Shown here in pieces: positions 18,571-26,294 of a stretch of DNA of 64,000 nt. Position 1 is the stretch's first letter. Each line of letters starts with the position of its first letter. The stretch is from Pseudoalteromonas nigrifaciens (GTDB lineage: Bacteria > Pseudomonadota > Gammaproteobacteria > Enterobacterales > Alteromonadaceae). Both the position numbers and the translations under genes were made by a program. The stretch covers positions 2,170,001-2,234,000 of the forward strand of contig NZ_CP011036.1 of NCBI RefSeq assembly GCF_002221505.1, read 5' to 3'. The notes below the pieces were generated by a model. That model worked only from the letters and a program-made list of their open reading frames with translations, was not told where the DNA came from and did not search any database.

Positions 18571-19509
18571 ATGAATATAAGTAAAATAGATTTAAATTTA
18601 CTGGTTTATCTCGATACTTTATTGCGCGAATGTAATGTTACCCGCGCAGCAAACCGGTTAAGTATTACTCAACCTGCCATGAGCAATGGCTTAAAGCGCC
18701 TTCGTAACTTATTTAACGATCCTATTTTAGTACGCACCAGCGATGGCATGGTACCCACAGAGCGCGCGTTAGAGTTACAACCCGTTATTCGCGGTATATT
18801 AATGACCCTAGAGGAAACACTTGCGCCTAATCGTGAGTTTGAAGCAAGCCAAAGTAAGCGCGTATTTAGAATAATGGCCAGTGACTATGCGGCCAGTACC
18901 TTAGCGCCCAAGCTATTAAGTAAATTACACGCAGAAGCCCCCGACACCACCTTAGATATACTCACCCCTAGTGATGTGACCTTTCATGATGTGGAAAATG
19001 GCAAAGTGGATATGGCAATCAATCGCTTTGAAAACCTACCGCAATCGTTTCATCATAAACGCATTTGGAAAGACAGTTTTTGCTGTTTAGTTAAATCCGA
19101 TAACCCGATTATTGACAATTTTAGCCTAGAGAGCTACTTAAAAGCACGCCATATTTGGGTAAGTAAAACCGGTTTTGGTGTAGGCGTAGGAATGGATCCT
19201 AAAGATGTGCAAAAACTCGGCTGGGTTGATGAAGCACTCGCTCATTTTGGTAAACACCGTAATATTGCCACCTTTACCCGTAACTATCATGTGGCAGTAC
19301 ATTTAGCCAAAGTACAAAACTTAATAGCAACATTGCCCTCCAAAGCAGCTAACATTTATATAGACGATCCTAGTCTTAAAATATTAGAACCTCCTTTTCC
19401 TATTCCACCGTTTGAGTTAGATATGATTTGGAGCCCGTTGTTACATCGCGATGCTAGTCATATTTGGTTACGTCAAAAAGTAGCCGAAGTTGCTGAAGAA
19501 CTTAAGTAA
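18571..19509 (+). CDS. LysR-family transcriptional regulator
   Basis: DNA-binding regulator. 312 residues: a winged helix-turn-helix (about 5-65; IDLNLLVYLDTLL, VTRAANRLSITQPAMSNGL) and a substrate-binding domain of the NodD/PcpR-like branch. AAGGA precedes the ATG, which lies 17 bases after aceK, so both probably share a transcript and the regulator may act on aceK or other acetate or fatty-acid genes. The effector is not predictable from sequence. Confidence 0.9.
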   Translation: MNISKIDLNLLVYLDTLLRECNVTRAANRLSITQPAMSNGLKRLRNLFNDPILVRTSDGMVPTERALELQPVIRGILMTLEETLAPNREFEASQSKRVFRIMASDYAASTLAPKLLSKLHAEAPDTTLDILTPSDVTFHDVENGKVDMAINRFENLPQSFHHKRIWKDSFCCLVKSDNPIIDNFSLESYLKARHIWVSKTGFGVGVGMDPKDVQKLGWVDEALAHFGKHRNIATFTRNYHVAVHLAKVQNLIATLPSKAANIYIDDPSLKILEPPFPIPPFELDMIWSPLLHRDASHIWLRQKVAEVAEELK

Positions 19510-19533
19510 TACCGTTACAAAAGCTTTGTAAAA

Positions 19534-19563
19534 TTTGCTTACTTAATCTAACAAGTAAGCAAA
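19534..19563 (+). terminator. Hairpin after the LysR gene
   Basis: A perfect 11-bp stem (TTTGCTTACTT and its complement) with an 8-base loop, 24 bases after the stop. The T-tract is poor, so it may be a weak terminator. Confidence 0.5.
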
Positions 19564-19682
19564 CATCATCCTAAAAATACATTTATACCAATAAAAACAA
19601 ATGATTACGAAAGTATTTATAGTGGAACAACCTTTGCTTTTATATAAATGAACATTTAATTTCATTTATAAGAGAGGTCATT

Positions 19683-20126
19683 ATGAACACCCATCAAAGT
19701 AATGAAGTAAATCATATTTCTGACATCATCCAAGTAATGAATAGTGGTATAGATTTTTACGAAAAAGCCCAACAGAACGTAAAAGATCCCGCTGTTGCCG
19801 CCCTTTTCCAGCGCATGATTGATGCACGTAAGGTAACCGTTGAACGCTTACAACCTTTTGCTGTTAATGAACAAGGCGAACGTGAGGATGGCTCATCATT
19901 TGCGGTAGAAGCGCGCCGTGCTTACACTGCGCTTATCACTAAATTTAGCAGCAATAACGACGATACGTATATTAAAGAGCTAGAAGAAGTTGAGGATAAA
20001 ACCCTCGAAGAAATTAAAGATGCAATGAAAAAACCACAACCCGCAGACTGCGAAGCTGTACTAGCTAAAGCATTACTAACAATGCAAAGCTGTCATGCTG
20101 AAATGAGCCGAATGAAAAAGCAGTAA
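19683..20126 (+). CDS. DUF2383 (PA2169-type) four-helix protein
   Basis: Ferritin-like four-helix bundle family of unknown role, often linked to stress. 147 residues, largely helical. The pattern DIIQVMNSGIDFYEKAQQNV, the central DGSSFAVEARRAYTAL and the C-terminal CHAEMSRMK fit the family. GAGAGG lies before the ATG. It is single-gene, flanked by terminators, and has no obvious membrane segment. Confidence 0.8.
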   Translation: MNTHQSNEVNHISDIIQVMNSGIDFYEKAQQNVKDPAVAALFQRMIDARKVTVERLQPFAVNEQGEREDGSSFAVEARRAYTALITKFSSNNDDTYIKELEEVEDKTLEEIKDAMKKPQPADCEAVLAKALLTMQSCHAEMSRMKKQ

Positions 20127-20185
20127 GTAGCCTAAATTCTGGATAATAACTCAACCTAAAGCTGAGTTCAGGTTAAACAATTAAA

Positions 20186-20215
20186 AAAGCCCAGCATTCT
20201 TAAATGCTGGGCTTT
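20186..20215. terminator. Bidirectional terminator hairpin
   Basis: A 13-bp perfect stem (AAAGCCCAGCATT and its complement) with a 4-base loop between the DUF2383 gene and the convergent receptor remnant. It is A-rich upstream and ends in TTTATATT, so it can act on both strands. Confidence 0.85.
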
Positions 20216-20246
20216 ATATTAAGTATAAAAATGGGAGTATCTATAA

Positions 20247-21317
20247 TTAAAAGCGGTATTCTGCACCTAGGTAGTAATACGCACCGTTAAAGCCAAATGG
20301 GGCTGAACGGCGAGAGTATTTAAATACCCCTGGGCTGCTTACAATGGTATTGCCTTGGGCGTCTACAATAGTACCAGTACGTGAATTACCTATAGTATTT
20401 TCATCTGGGTAGACATCAAATAAGTTATTTGCGCCAATATTTACCGATAAGTTCTCAGTTATAAAGTAATTTACTTTAACATCAGTTAATATTTCGGCAC
20501 CGTAAGTCTGGCGGCCGCCATCTTCTACTGTGTACTCACCAAAGCGATTAAGTGACAAATTAACTGTCCAGTCATCACGTTGGTAAAGCGCACTTAAGTT
20601 AATGCGATCCTCTGGTTGCCATTCTTCAATAATCGAAATTTCTTGGTCAGAGAACACGTCCTCAACCGGTACTGTTTCTAAACCTGAACCTGCCGGGGTA
20701 AATAACGACACCACATCGGTTTTAGTAAAGTTAGCTGCTAAGGTAAAATCAAGCGTACCGCCTAACCCTTCAGTGTTCCAGGTAGCAACAAAGTCAATAC
20801 CTTGCGTTTCTGTATCAGCACCATTTAAAAAGAACTGACCCGCACCAGCACCTGAGCTTATTAATGCAGCGTCAAGACTTGGCGACAACCCTTTACCTAA
20901 ACGATTACTGATAACTATACGATCGTCTATATCAATTGAGTAATAGTCGAGCGTTACGTTAATGTTGTCTGTTACGTTATACACTATACCTAAGCTGCGG
21001 TTTTGCGACTTTCCTTCTGTTAGTTTTGGAATACCTAAGCTTTGCGCTAATGTTGAGTCGTTTCTAAAAGTACCGACTTCTTCGGCAACTAAGTTGCCAG
21101 TAACATCATCAACAACAAACTGAGTACTGATATTATTAAAATACAGCTGCTGCATTGACGGCGCTCTAAAACCTGAGCTTAATGCACCACGCAGTGATAT
21201 ATCGTCAGTAATCGACCAGTTACCCGCTAGTTTAAAGTTAACCGTATCACCAAAGCCTTTATAATTATCGTAGCGCAGTGCGCCCGATAAAATAACGTCT
21301 TCAATAATGCGCCGCAA
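20247..21317 (-). pseudogene. TonB-dependent receptor, C-terminal remnant
   Basis: Outer-membrane receptor remnant. About 350 residues match the C-terminal half of a beta-barrel receptor (LSGALRYDNYKGFGD, SSGFRAPSMQQLYF, the final YYLGAEYRF). There is no signal peptide, TonB box or plug domain. Full receptors have 700-1000 residues, so about half is missing. The frame starts exactly where a truncated LysR gene ends (21301-21317), which shows a deletion joining the two. Even if read from the TTG at 21317, the product could not enter the outer membrane without an export signal. Confidence 0.85.
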
Positions 21318-21867
21318 GCTCGGTTAAATTACTTGGCATACCCTGTTTATTTATATAGCTAGGCGCTGCACATAACACACGGCTATTATTGACTATTTTA
21401 CGCGACAACATGCCAGAGTCGTTTAACTGCCCTACTCTTATAGCCACATCTTGAGCATCATCAACCACATTAATAAAGTGGTCCGTAATTAAAAAGTCGA
21501 GTTTTAATTGAGGATATTCACTTTCAAACTCGCTGAGCTTAGGCATAACATACTTAGAAAAAATCCACGGTGGCATAGTTACCCTTAGCAACCCACTCAC
21601 AGTTGAGCTGCGAGCACCTATACTATGCTCTGCATCGTGCAGTGCCTCAATAATAGCGCCCACACACGTGTAAAACACCTCTCCTGCAGGCGATAAACGT
21701 ACTCGTCGACTATCCCTAAAGACTAAAACAGTAGACAACTCTCGCTCTAATTTACTAAGGCGATGGCTCACTGTTGCTGGCGATAAACCTTGCTCGCGCG
21801 CAGCGGCAAGTACACCTTTATTCTCTACTACGGCTATAAAAGTTTCTAAATCACTTATGTTATACAT
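21301..21867 (-). pseudogene. LysR-family regulator, truncated at the C-terminus
   Basis: 188 residues from ATG 21867. The winged helix-turn-helix (1-62, LETFIAVVENKGVLAAAREQ, SPATVSHRLSKLE) and half of the effector domain (LRVTMPPWIFSKYVMPKL, DVAIRVGQLNDSGM) are intact. The frame stops after LTELAAHY, about 110 residues short of the usual 300, at the join with the receptor remnant. DNA binding might survive; effector sensing should not. It is divergent from the peroxiredoxin-like gene and may once have regulated it or the receptor. Confidence 0.82.
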
Positions 21868-21986
21868 AAAAAGCTACTTTGGGTTTTCAATGTTTAATAT
21901 TTTCGAATGAAGCTTTCACTTTTGCAATCTATATTTAAATAACTAAAACTATATAATCTAACGTAACTTAATTATTGAGGTTATAT

Positions 21987-22636
21987 ATGAGTTTAAAAGC
22001 GCAAATTGACGCCTATAACGTGCAAAAAGAAGCAAAGCTCCCTGCAGATGCTTTAGCACTAATGAATACGACAAACGCAGAGCTTATTGCCCAGCACATT
22101 AAAGATAATGCATTACAGGTAGGGCAAAAAGTTACCAATTTTAGCTTGGCTAATCATCAAGAGAACACGGTTGAACTTGCGACATTATTAAAACAAGGCC
22201 CAGTAATTATTAGCTTTTACCGTGGTGGCTGGTGCCCTTATTGCAATTTAGAGTTAAAAGCCCTGAATGATTACTTACCACAATTTAAAGCGCAAAATGC
22301 ACAGTTAATTGCCATTTCACCACAACTTCCTGATGAAACACTGTCAACGGCGCAAAAAAACGACCTTGAATTTGATGTACTTTCAGATGTAAGTAATAAA
22401 ATAGCCAAGCAGTTCGGTTTATTGTTTACACTCGATGAGCGTATTCAAGCGTTATATACCGAATTTGGTATTGATTTGAGCACTACTACGGCGATAAAAG
22501 CTTTCAACTACCACTACCGGCCACTTATGTTATTAATCAACAAGGTGTGATCACTTACGCATTTGTAACTGAAGACTACACCCTACGCGCTGAACCTTTT
22601 GATGTATTAAACGCTTTAAAATCTGAGAGTAAATAA
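21987..22636 (+). pseudogene. AhpC/TSA-family peroxiredoxin-like protein, frameshifted near the 3' end
   Basis: Thiol peroxidase-like protein. The main frame runs from ATG 21987 (GAGG at 21977-21980 decides it over an upstream TTG) to 22550 and carries a thioredoxin fold with the redox motif GGWCPYCNLEL (about residues 74-84). Near 22496-22499 the frame changes: the sequence after the AAAA run, read in the next frame, continues as FQLPLPATYVINQQG and YAFVTEDYTLRAEPFDVLNA to a stop at 22634-22636. One missing A would explain this. It is either a real mutation or a sequencing error. The catalytic part is upstream of the lesion. Confidence 0.8.
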
Positions 22637-23397
22637 TGTCTGTATTAACATCCCTAAAAACCCTAACCCTTTCATTAATTTTAGGCGCAAGCCTATTATC
22701 TGGAGATACTATGGCCGAACAAACCTCAAATAAACCTAAAGTGTTAATTTTTGACGTTAACGAAACACTCCTTGATCTAGATTCAATGCGCGCTTCTATA
22801 GGCGAAGCACTTGGTGGGCGAGAGGATTTATTACCATTGTGGTTTTCTACTATGCTACACCACTCGTTGGTATCAACTGTAATTGGCGATTACCAAGACT
22901 TTGGCCAAGTTGGCGTGGCGTCATTATTAATGGTGGCACAAAACAACAATATTAATATTACCAGCGAGCAAGCAAAAACCGCGATTGTTACACCATTATT
23001 AACACTGCCTCCACACGCAGACGTAAAAGCAGGTTTAGCTGCATTAAGAGCACAAGGTTATAAGCTGGTTAGCCTAACAAACTCTTCAAATAAAGGCGTA
23101 CAAGCACAATTTGAAAGCGCTGGTTTAACCCATTATTTTGACGAGCGCTACAGCATTGAAGATATTAAAGTGTACAAGCCTGATTTACGTGCGTACCAAT
23201 GGGTACTTAAAAAACTTAATGTAAAACCAAATGAAGCCATGATGGTTGCAGCACATGGTTGGGACGTAGCCGGCGCAAAAGCAGCCGGTTTACAAACCAC
23301 TTTTATTGCACGCCCAGGTAAAGCACTTTACCCACTGGCTAAAAAACCAGATCATGTTGTAAAAAACTTACATGAGTTAACCGAGCTGCTTAAATAA
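22636..23397 (+). CDS. HAD-family haloacid dehalogenase type II-like protein
   Basis: Hydrolase of the haloacid dehalogenase type II group; substrate unknown. Motif I FDVNETLLD (nucleophile Asp), motif II LVSLTNSSNKG, motif III Lys in VYKPDLRAYQ and motif IV VAAHGWDVAGA are present. From ATG 22636 (sharing one base with the preceding TAA) the protein has 253 residues and a signal-peptide-like start (LTLSLILGASLLSG). A second ATG at 22711, with GGAG five bases before it, would give a 228-residue cytoplasmic enzyme, the common form. Which start is used decides where it acts. Confidence 0.85.
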   Translation: MSVLTSLKTLTLSLILGASLLSGDTMAEQTSNKPKVLIFDVNETLLDLDSMRASIGEALGGREDLLPLWFSTMLHHSLVSTVIGDYQDFGQVGVASLLMVAQNNNINITSEQAKTAIVTPLLTLPPHADVKAGLAALRAQGYKLVSLTNSSNKGVQAQFESAGLTHYFDERYSIEDIKVYKPDLRAYQWVLKKLNVKPNEAMMVAAHGWDVAGAKAAGLQTTFIARPGKALYPLAKKPDHVVKNLHELTELLK

Positions 23398-23473
23398 CCT
23401 GATGTAATGGTCTCCTCCCCATACGGCATCTATGTGCCATGATTAAAGTGGTAAAAATTAATCAATACCCCAG

Positions 23474-23507
23474 CGGCCAATGTTAGGATAACGTTGGCCG
23501 TTTTTTT
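23474..23507 (+). terminator. Terminator after the HAD gene
   Basis: An 11-bp stem (CGGCCAATGTT pairing with AACGTTGGCCG, one mismatch) with a 5-base loop, followed by seven Ts. Confidence 0.9.
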
Positions 23508-23621
23508 ATATTTATAAAATGAATATAAATAAAGTATTCAAGCAGTTATTCAAAAAACATATATTCTAGTAATTTAGCACTAAGGGCGCTATTATTACTT
23601 AAATGTGTTGCGGAGAGTGCT

Positions 23622-24230
23622 ATGAACAGTCAAAGATTAAGTGAGTTTGAACAATATTTTCAAATTGATGAAAGTAACCGTGTAAACCTATACATAGTTG
23701 ATGATAACGCCGTTCCAAAAAACCTTACCCAGTTAGACGCAGACATTCCCCCTTTATTTAAACTCGCTAATGAAGTAAGTAGCTTAGAGCAAAGCGCGCT
23801 TGGACCACTGCGTAATTTAGGTGATGTTGCCCAAGAGCTAGCAGTTTTTTTACAAGCGCAATCACGTAAAATAGACTTAATAATGAGCCATGTTCTCTCC
23901 TCAGAGCAAAGCGAAGATAACGCTATTTATTGCGATAGTTATGGCGGCGGTGGCGTAAAATTTACAACAGAGGATGTTTATTCTTTAGGGCAAAAGTTTC
24001 GGACTAAACTTTTTTTACACCATGAAGCGTCTGCTGTTTATTGCTATACCGAAGTCGTTGCAATTAAAAAAATCGATACCGAGCATTACCAATACACTTT
24101 ACTCTTTATAGCCATAAGAGACAGCGACCAAGAACTAGTCGTTAGAGCCAGTTTGCATGCGCAAACCCGACAACTAAAAAAACGCCAGCAATTAGAGCAA
24201 TCACAAAACATGCAAGCAGATGATAAATAG
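23622..24230 (+). CDS. PilZ-like protein (putative c-di-GMP effector)
   Basis: Not firmly recognised. 202 residues, soluble and without a signal peptide. CDSYGGGGVKF (104-114) resembles the D-x-S-x-x-G motif of PilZ c-di-GMP-binding domains, and the following alternating strands (KLFLHHEASAVYCYTEVV, YQYTLLFIAI) fit a PilZ barrel. The Arg motif (RxxxR) expected ahead of it is not visible, so nucleotide binding is doubtful. The N-terminal 95 residues look helical. GGAG precedes the ATG. It is alone upstream of aguA. Confidence 0.5.
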   Translation: MNSQRLSEFEQYFQIDESNRVNLYIVDDNAVPKNLTQLDADIPPLFKLANEVSSLEQSALGPLRNLGDVAQELAVFLQAQSRKIDLIMSHVLSSEQSEDNAIYCDSYGGGGVKFTTEDVYSLGQKFRTKLFLHHEASAVYCYTEVVAIKKIDTEHYQYTLLFIAIRDSDQELVVRASLHAQTRQLKKRQQLEQSQNMQADDK

Positions 24231-24287
24231 CTGACATGTACACTCAAACTGCTAAACTAGCGCTACCTTAATTTGTATCAATTACTC

Positions 24288-25343
24288 ATGAATTTTAGAC
24301 TTTTACCAGAATGGGCCGAGCAAGACGCTGTTATGCTAACTTGGCCGCATAAAAACACCGATTGGGCTGAAAACTTAGCACGCGTTGAGCCTGTGTATGT
24401 AGCGCTTGCAAAACATATTACCGCAGTACAACAGTTAGTTATTGTAGCGCACAGTGAGCCTGTAAAAGAGCATGTTATTGCGCTATTGCACGCCGCCAAC
24501 GTCCCCTTAAACTGTGTTCACTTTGTAGTTACACCAACAAATGATACATGGGCACGCGATCACGGCCCCCTTACTTGCGCCGCTATAAATAACCCTAATC
24601 AGCTTAAAGTGTATGATTTTACCTTTAACGGTTGGGGCAATAAATTTGCAAGTAATTTAGATAATCAAATAAACCGTGTTTTAGTCAATGAGCTTAGCGA
24701 TACAAATAATGACTACCAAGCAGTAGATATGGTGCTTGAAGGCGGTGGCATTGAAATAAACGAACACGGCGTACTACTTACTACCAGTGAATGTTTGCTC
24801 AATAAAAACCGCAACCCAAATTTAACCCCAAGTGACATTGCAACACTGTTAAAACAGCACTTAGGAGCAACTGACTTTTTATGGGTTGACCATGGTTATT
24901 TAGCGGGCGACGACACCGACAGCCACATAGACACGCTAGTTCGCTTTGCACCAAACAATACCCTTGTTTATGTACAGTGCGATGATAAAACCGATGAGCA
25001 TTACAACGCGCTGCATGCGATGGAAAAACAGCTTCAAGGCTTTAAAACTACCGATAACACCCCATATAATTTAATTGCCTTACCTTGGCCCAAAGCAGTG
25101 TATGACGATGAGCAAACACGTTTGCCTGCCACCTATGCTAACTACTTAATTATTAATAATACGGTATTAGTACCAACGTACGATGATGTAAGCGATAAGC
25201 TCGCCTTAGCGCAAATTCAACAAGCGTACCCAGAGCACACAATAGTGGGCATTAATTGCCTACCTATTATTGAACAATTTGGCAGTTTGCACTGTATAAC
25301 AATGCAACTCCCACGTGGATTTTTAACTGGAGCAGCTCAATGA
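24288..25343 (+). CDS. aguA: Agmatine deiminase
   Basis: Hydrolyses agmatine to N-carbamoylputrescine and ammonia, the first step of this putrescine route. 351 residues. Pentein-fold motifs are WARDHGP, EGGGIE, the His in DTDSHIDTLVRF, and the catalytic Cys336 in GSLHCITMQLPRG. The ATG at 24288 matches the family opening (MNFRLLPEWAEQDAVMLTWP); an upstream TTG at 24273 is unlikely. It overlaps aguB by four bases (ATGA), so the two steps are made together. Confidence 0.95.
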   Translation: MNFRLLPEWAEQDAVMLTWPHKNTDWAENLARVEPVYVALAKHITAVQQLVIVAHSEPVKEHVIALLHAANVPLNCVHFVVTPTNDTWARDHGPLTCAAINNPNQLKVYDFTFNGWGNKFASNLDNQINRVLVNELSDTNNDYQAVDMVLEGGGIEINEHGVLLTTSECLLNKNRNPNLTPSDIATLLKQHLGATDFLWVDHGYLAGDDTDSHIDTLVRFAPNNTLVYVQCDDKTDEHYNALHAMEKQLQGFKTTDNTPYNLIALPWPKAVYDDEQTRLPATYANYLIINNTVLVPTYDDVSDKLALAQIQQAYPEHTIVGINCLPIIEQFGSLHCITMQLPRGFLTGAAQ

Positions 25344-26233
25344 CCAGCCCTGCAAAATTAACCGTTGCACTCGTACAACAAAGCAATAGCGATAATGCTG
25401 AGCAAAATATGGCAAAGTCGATTGCCGCAATTCGTGAAGCAGCCAACAAAGGCGCTAAATTAGTTGTGCTGCAAGAGCTACACCGTAGCCTGTACTTTTG
25501 CCAAACCGAAGATGTAGACGTGTTTGATTTAGCCGAAACCATTCCAGGCCCAAGCACGCATACTTTAGGTGAGCTGGCAAAAGAATTAAGCATTGTAATT
25601 GTGGCGTCGTTATTTGAAAAACGTGCTACCGGCCTTTATCACAATACCGCTGTAGTACTGGAAAATGACGGCAGTATTGCCGGTAAATACCGTAAAATGC
25701 ATATTCCCGATGACCCTGGTTTTTACGAAAAATTTTACTTTACTCCAGGCGATTTAGGCTTTGAGCCAATTCAAACCTCAGTAGGTAAATTGGGCGTATT
25801 AGTATGTTGGGATCAGTGGTTTCCTGAAGCTGCACGCTTAATGGCAATGGCCGGTGCTGAGCTACTTATTTATCCAACTGCAATAGGCTGGGATCCGCGC
25901 GATAATAGCGATGAACAAACCCGCCAAAAAGATGCGTGGGTTATTAGCCAGCGCGCCCATGCGATTGCCAATGGTGTACCGGTAATTAGTTGTAACCGCG
26001 TTGGAGTCGAGCAAGACCCAAGTGAGCAAAGCGAAGGGATTCAATTTTGGGGGAACTCTTTTATTGCAGGGCCACAAGGTGAATTACTTGCTGAGGCTAA
26101 TAATACTGACGAGCAAATTTTAGTAATTGAGCTTGATCAACAGCGCAGCGAAAACGTAAGACGTATTTGGCCGTATTTACGCGACCGCAGAATTGATCAC
26201 TACCAAGACTTAACAAAAATTTACCGCGATTAA
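25340..26233 (+). CDS. aguB: N-carbamoylputrescine amidase
   Basis: Nitrilase-family amidase that converts N-carbamoylputrescine to putrescine, CO2 and ammonia. 297 residues. The Glu-Lys-Cys triad is visible: Glu in VLQELHRSLYF, Lys in KYRKMHIPDD and Cys in VLVCWDQWFPEAARL. Coupled to aguA by a four-base overlap; the pair forms a complete agmatine-to-putrescine module. Confidence 0.96.
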   Translation: MTSPAKLTVALVQQSNSDNAEQNMAKSIAAIREAANKGAKLVVLQELHRSLYFCQTEDVDVFDLAETIPGPSTHTLGELAKELSIVIVASLFEKRATGLYHNTAVVLENDGSIAGKYRKMHIPDDPGFYEKFYFTPGDLGFEPIQTSVGKLGVLVCWDQWFPEAARLMAMAGAELLIYPTAIGWDPRDNSDEQTRQKDAWVISQRAHAIANGVPVISCNRVGVEQDPSEQSEGIQFWGNSFIAGPQGELLAEANNTDEQILVIELDQQRSENVRRIWPYLRDRRIDHYQDLTKIYRD

Positions 26234-26243
26234 ATAAAATTAC

Positions 26244-26275
26244 TTGGCCCTTATTACATAATAAATTAGGGCCAA
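26244..26275 (+). terminator. Terminator between aguB and mfd
   Basis: An 8-bp stem (TTGGCCCT / AGGGCCAA) extended by weaker A-T pairs inside the loop, followed by TTTAT. Confidence 0.7.
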
Positions 26276-26294
26276 TTTATAAATGGAGTAATAA

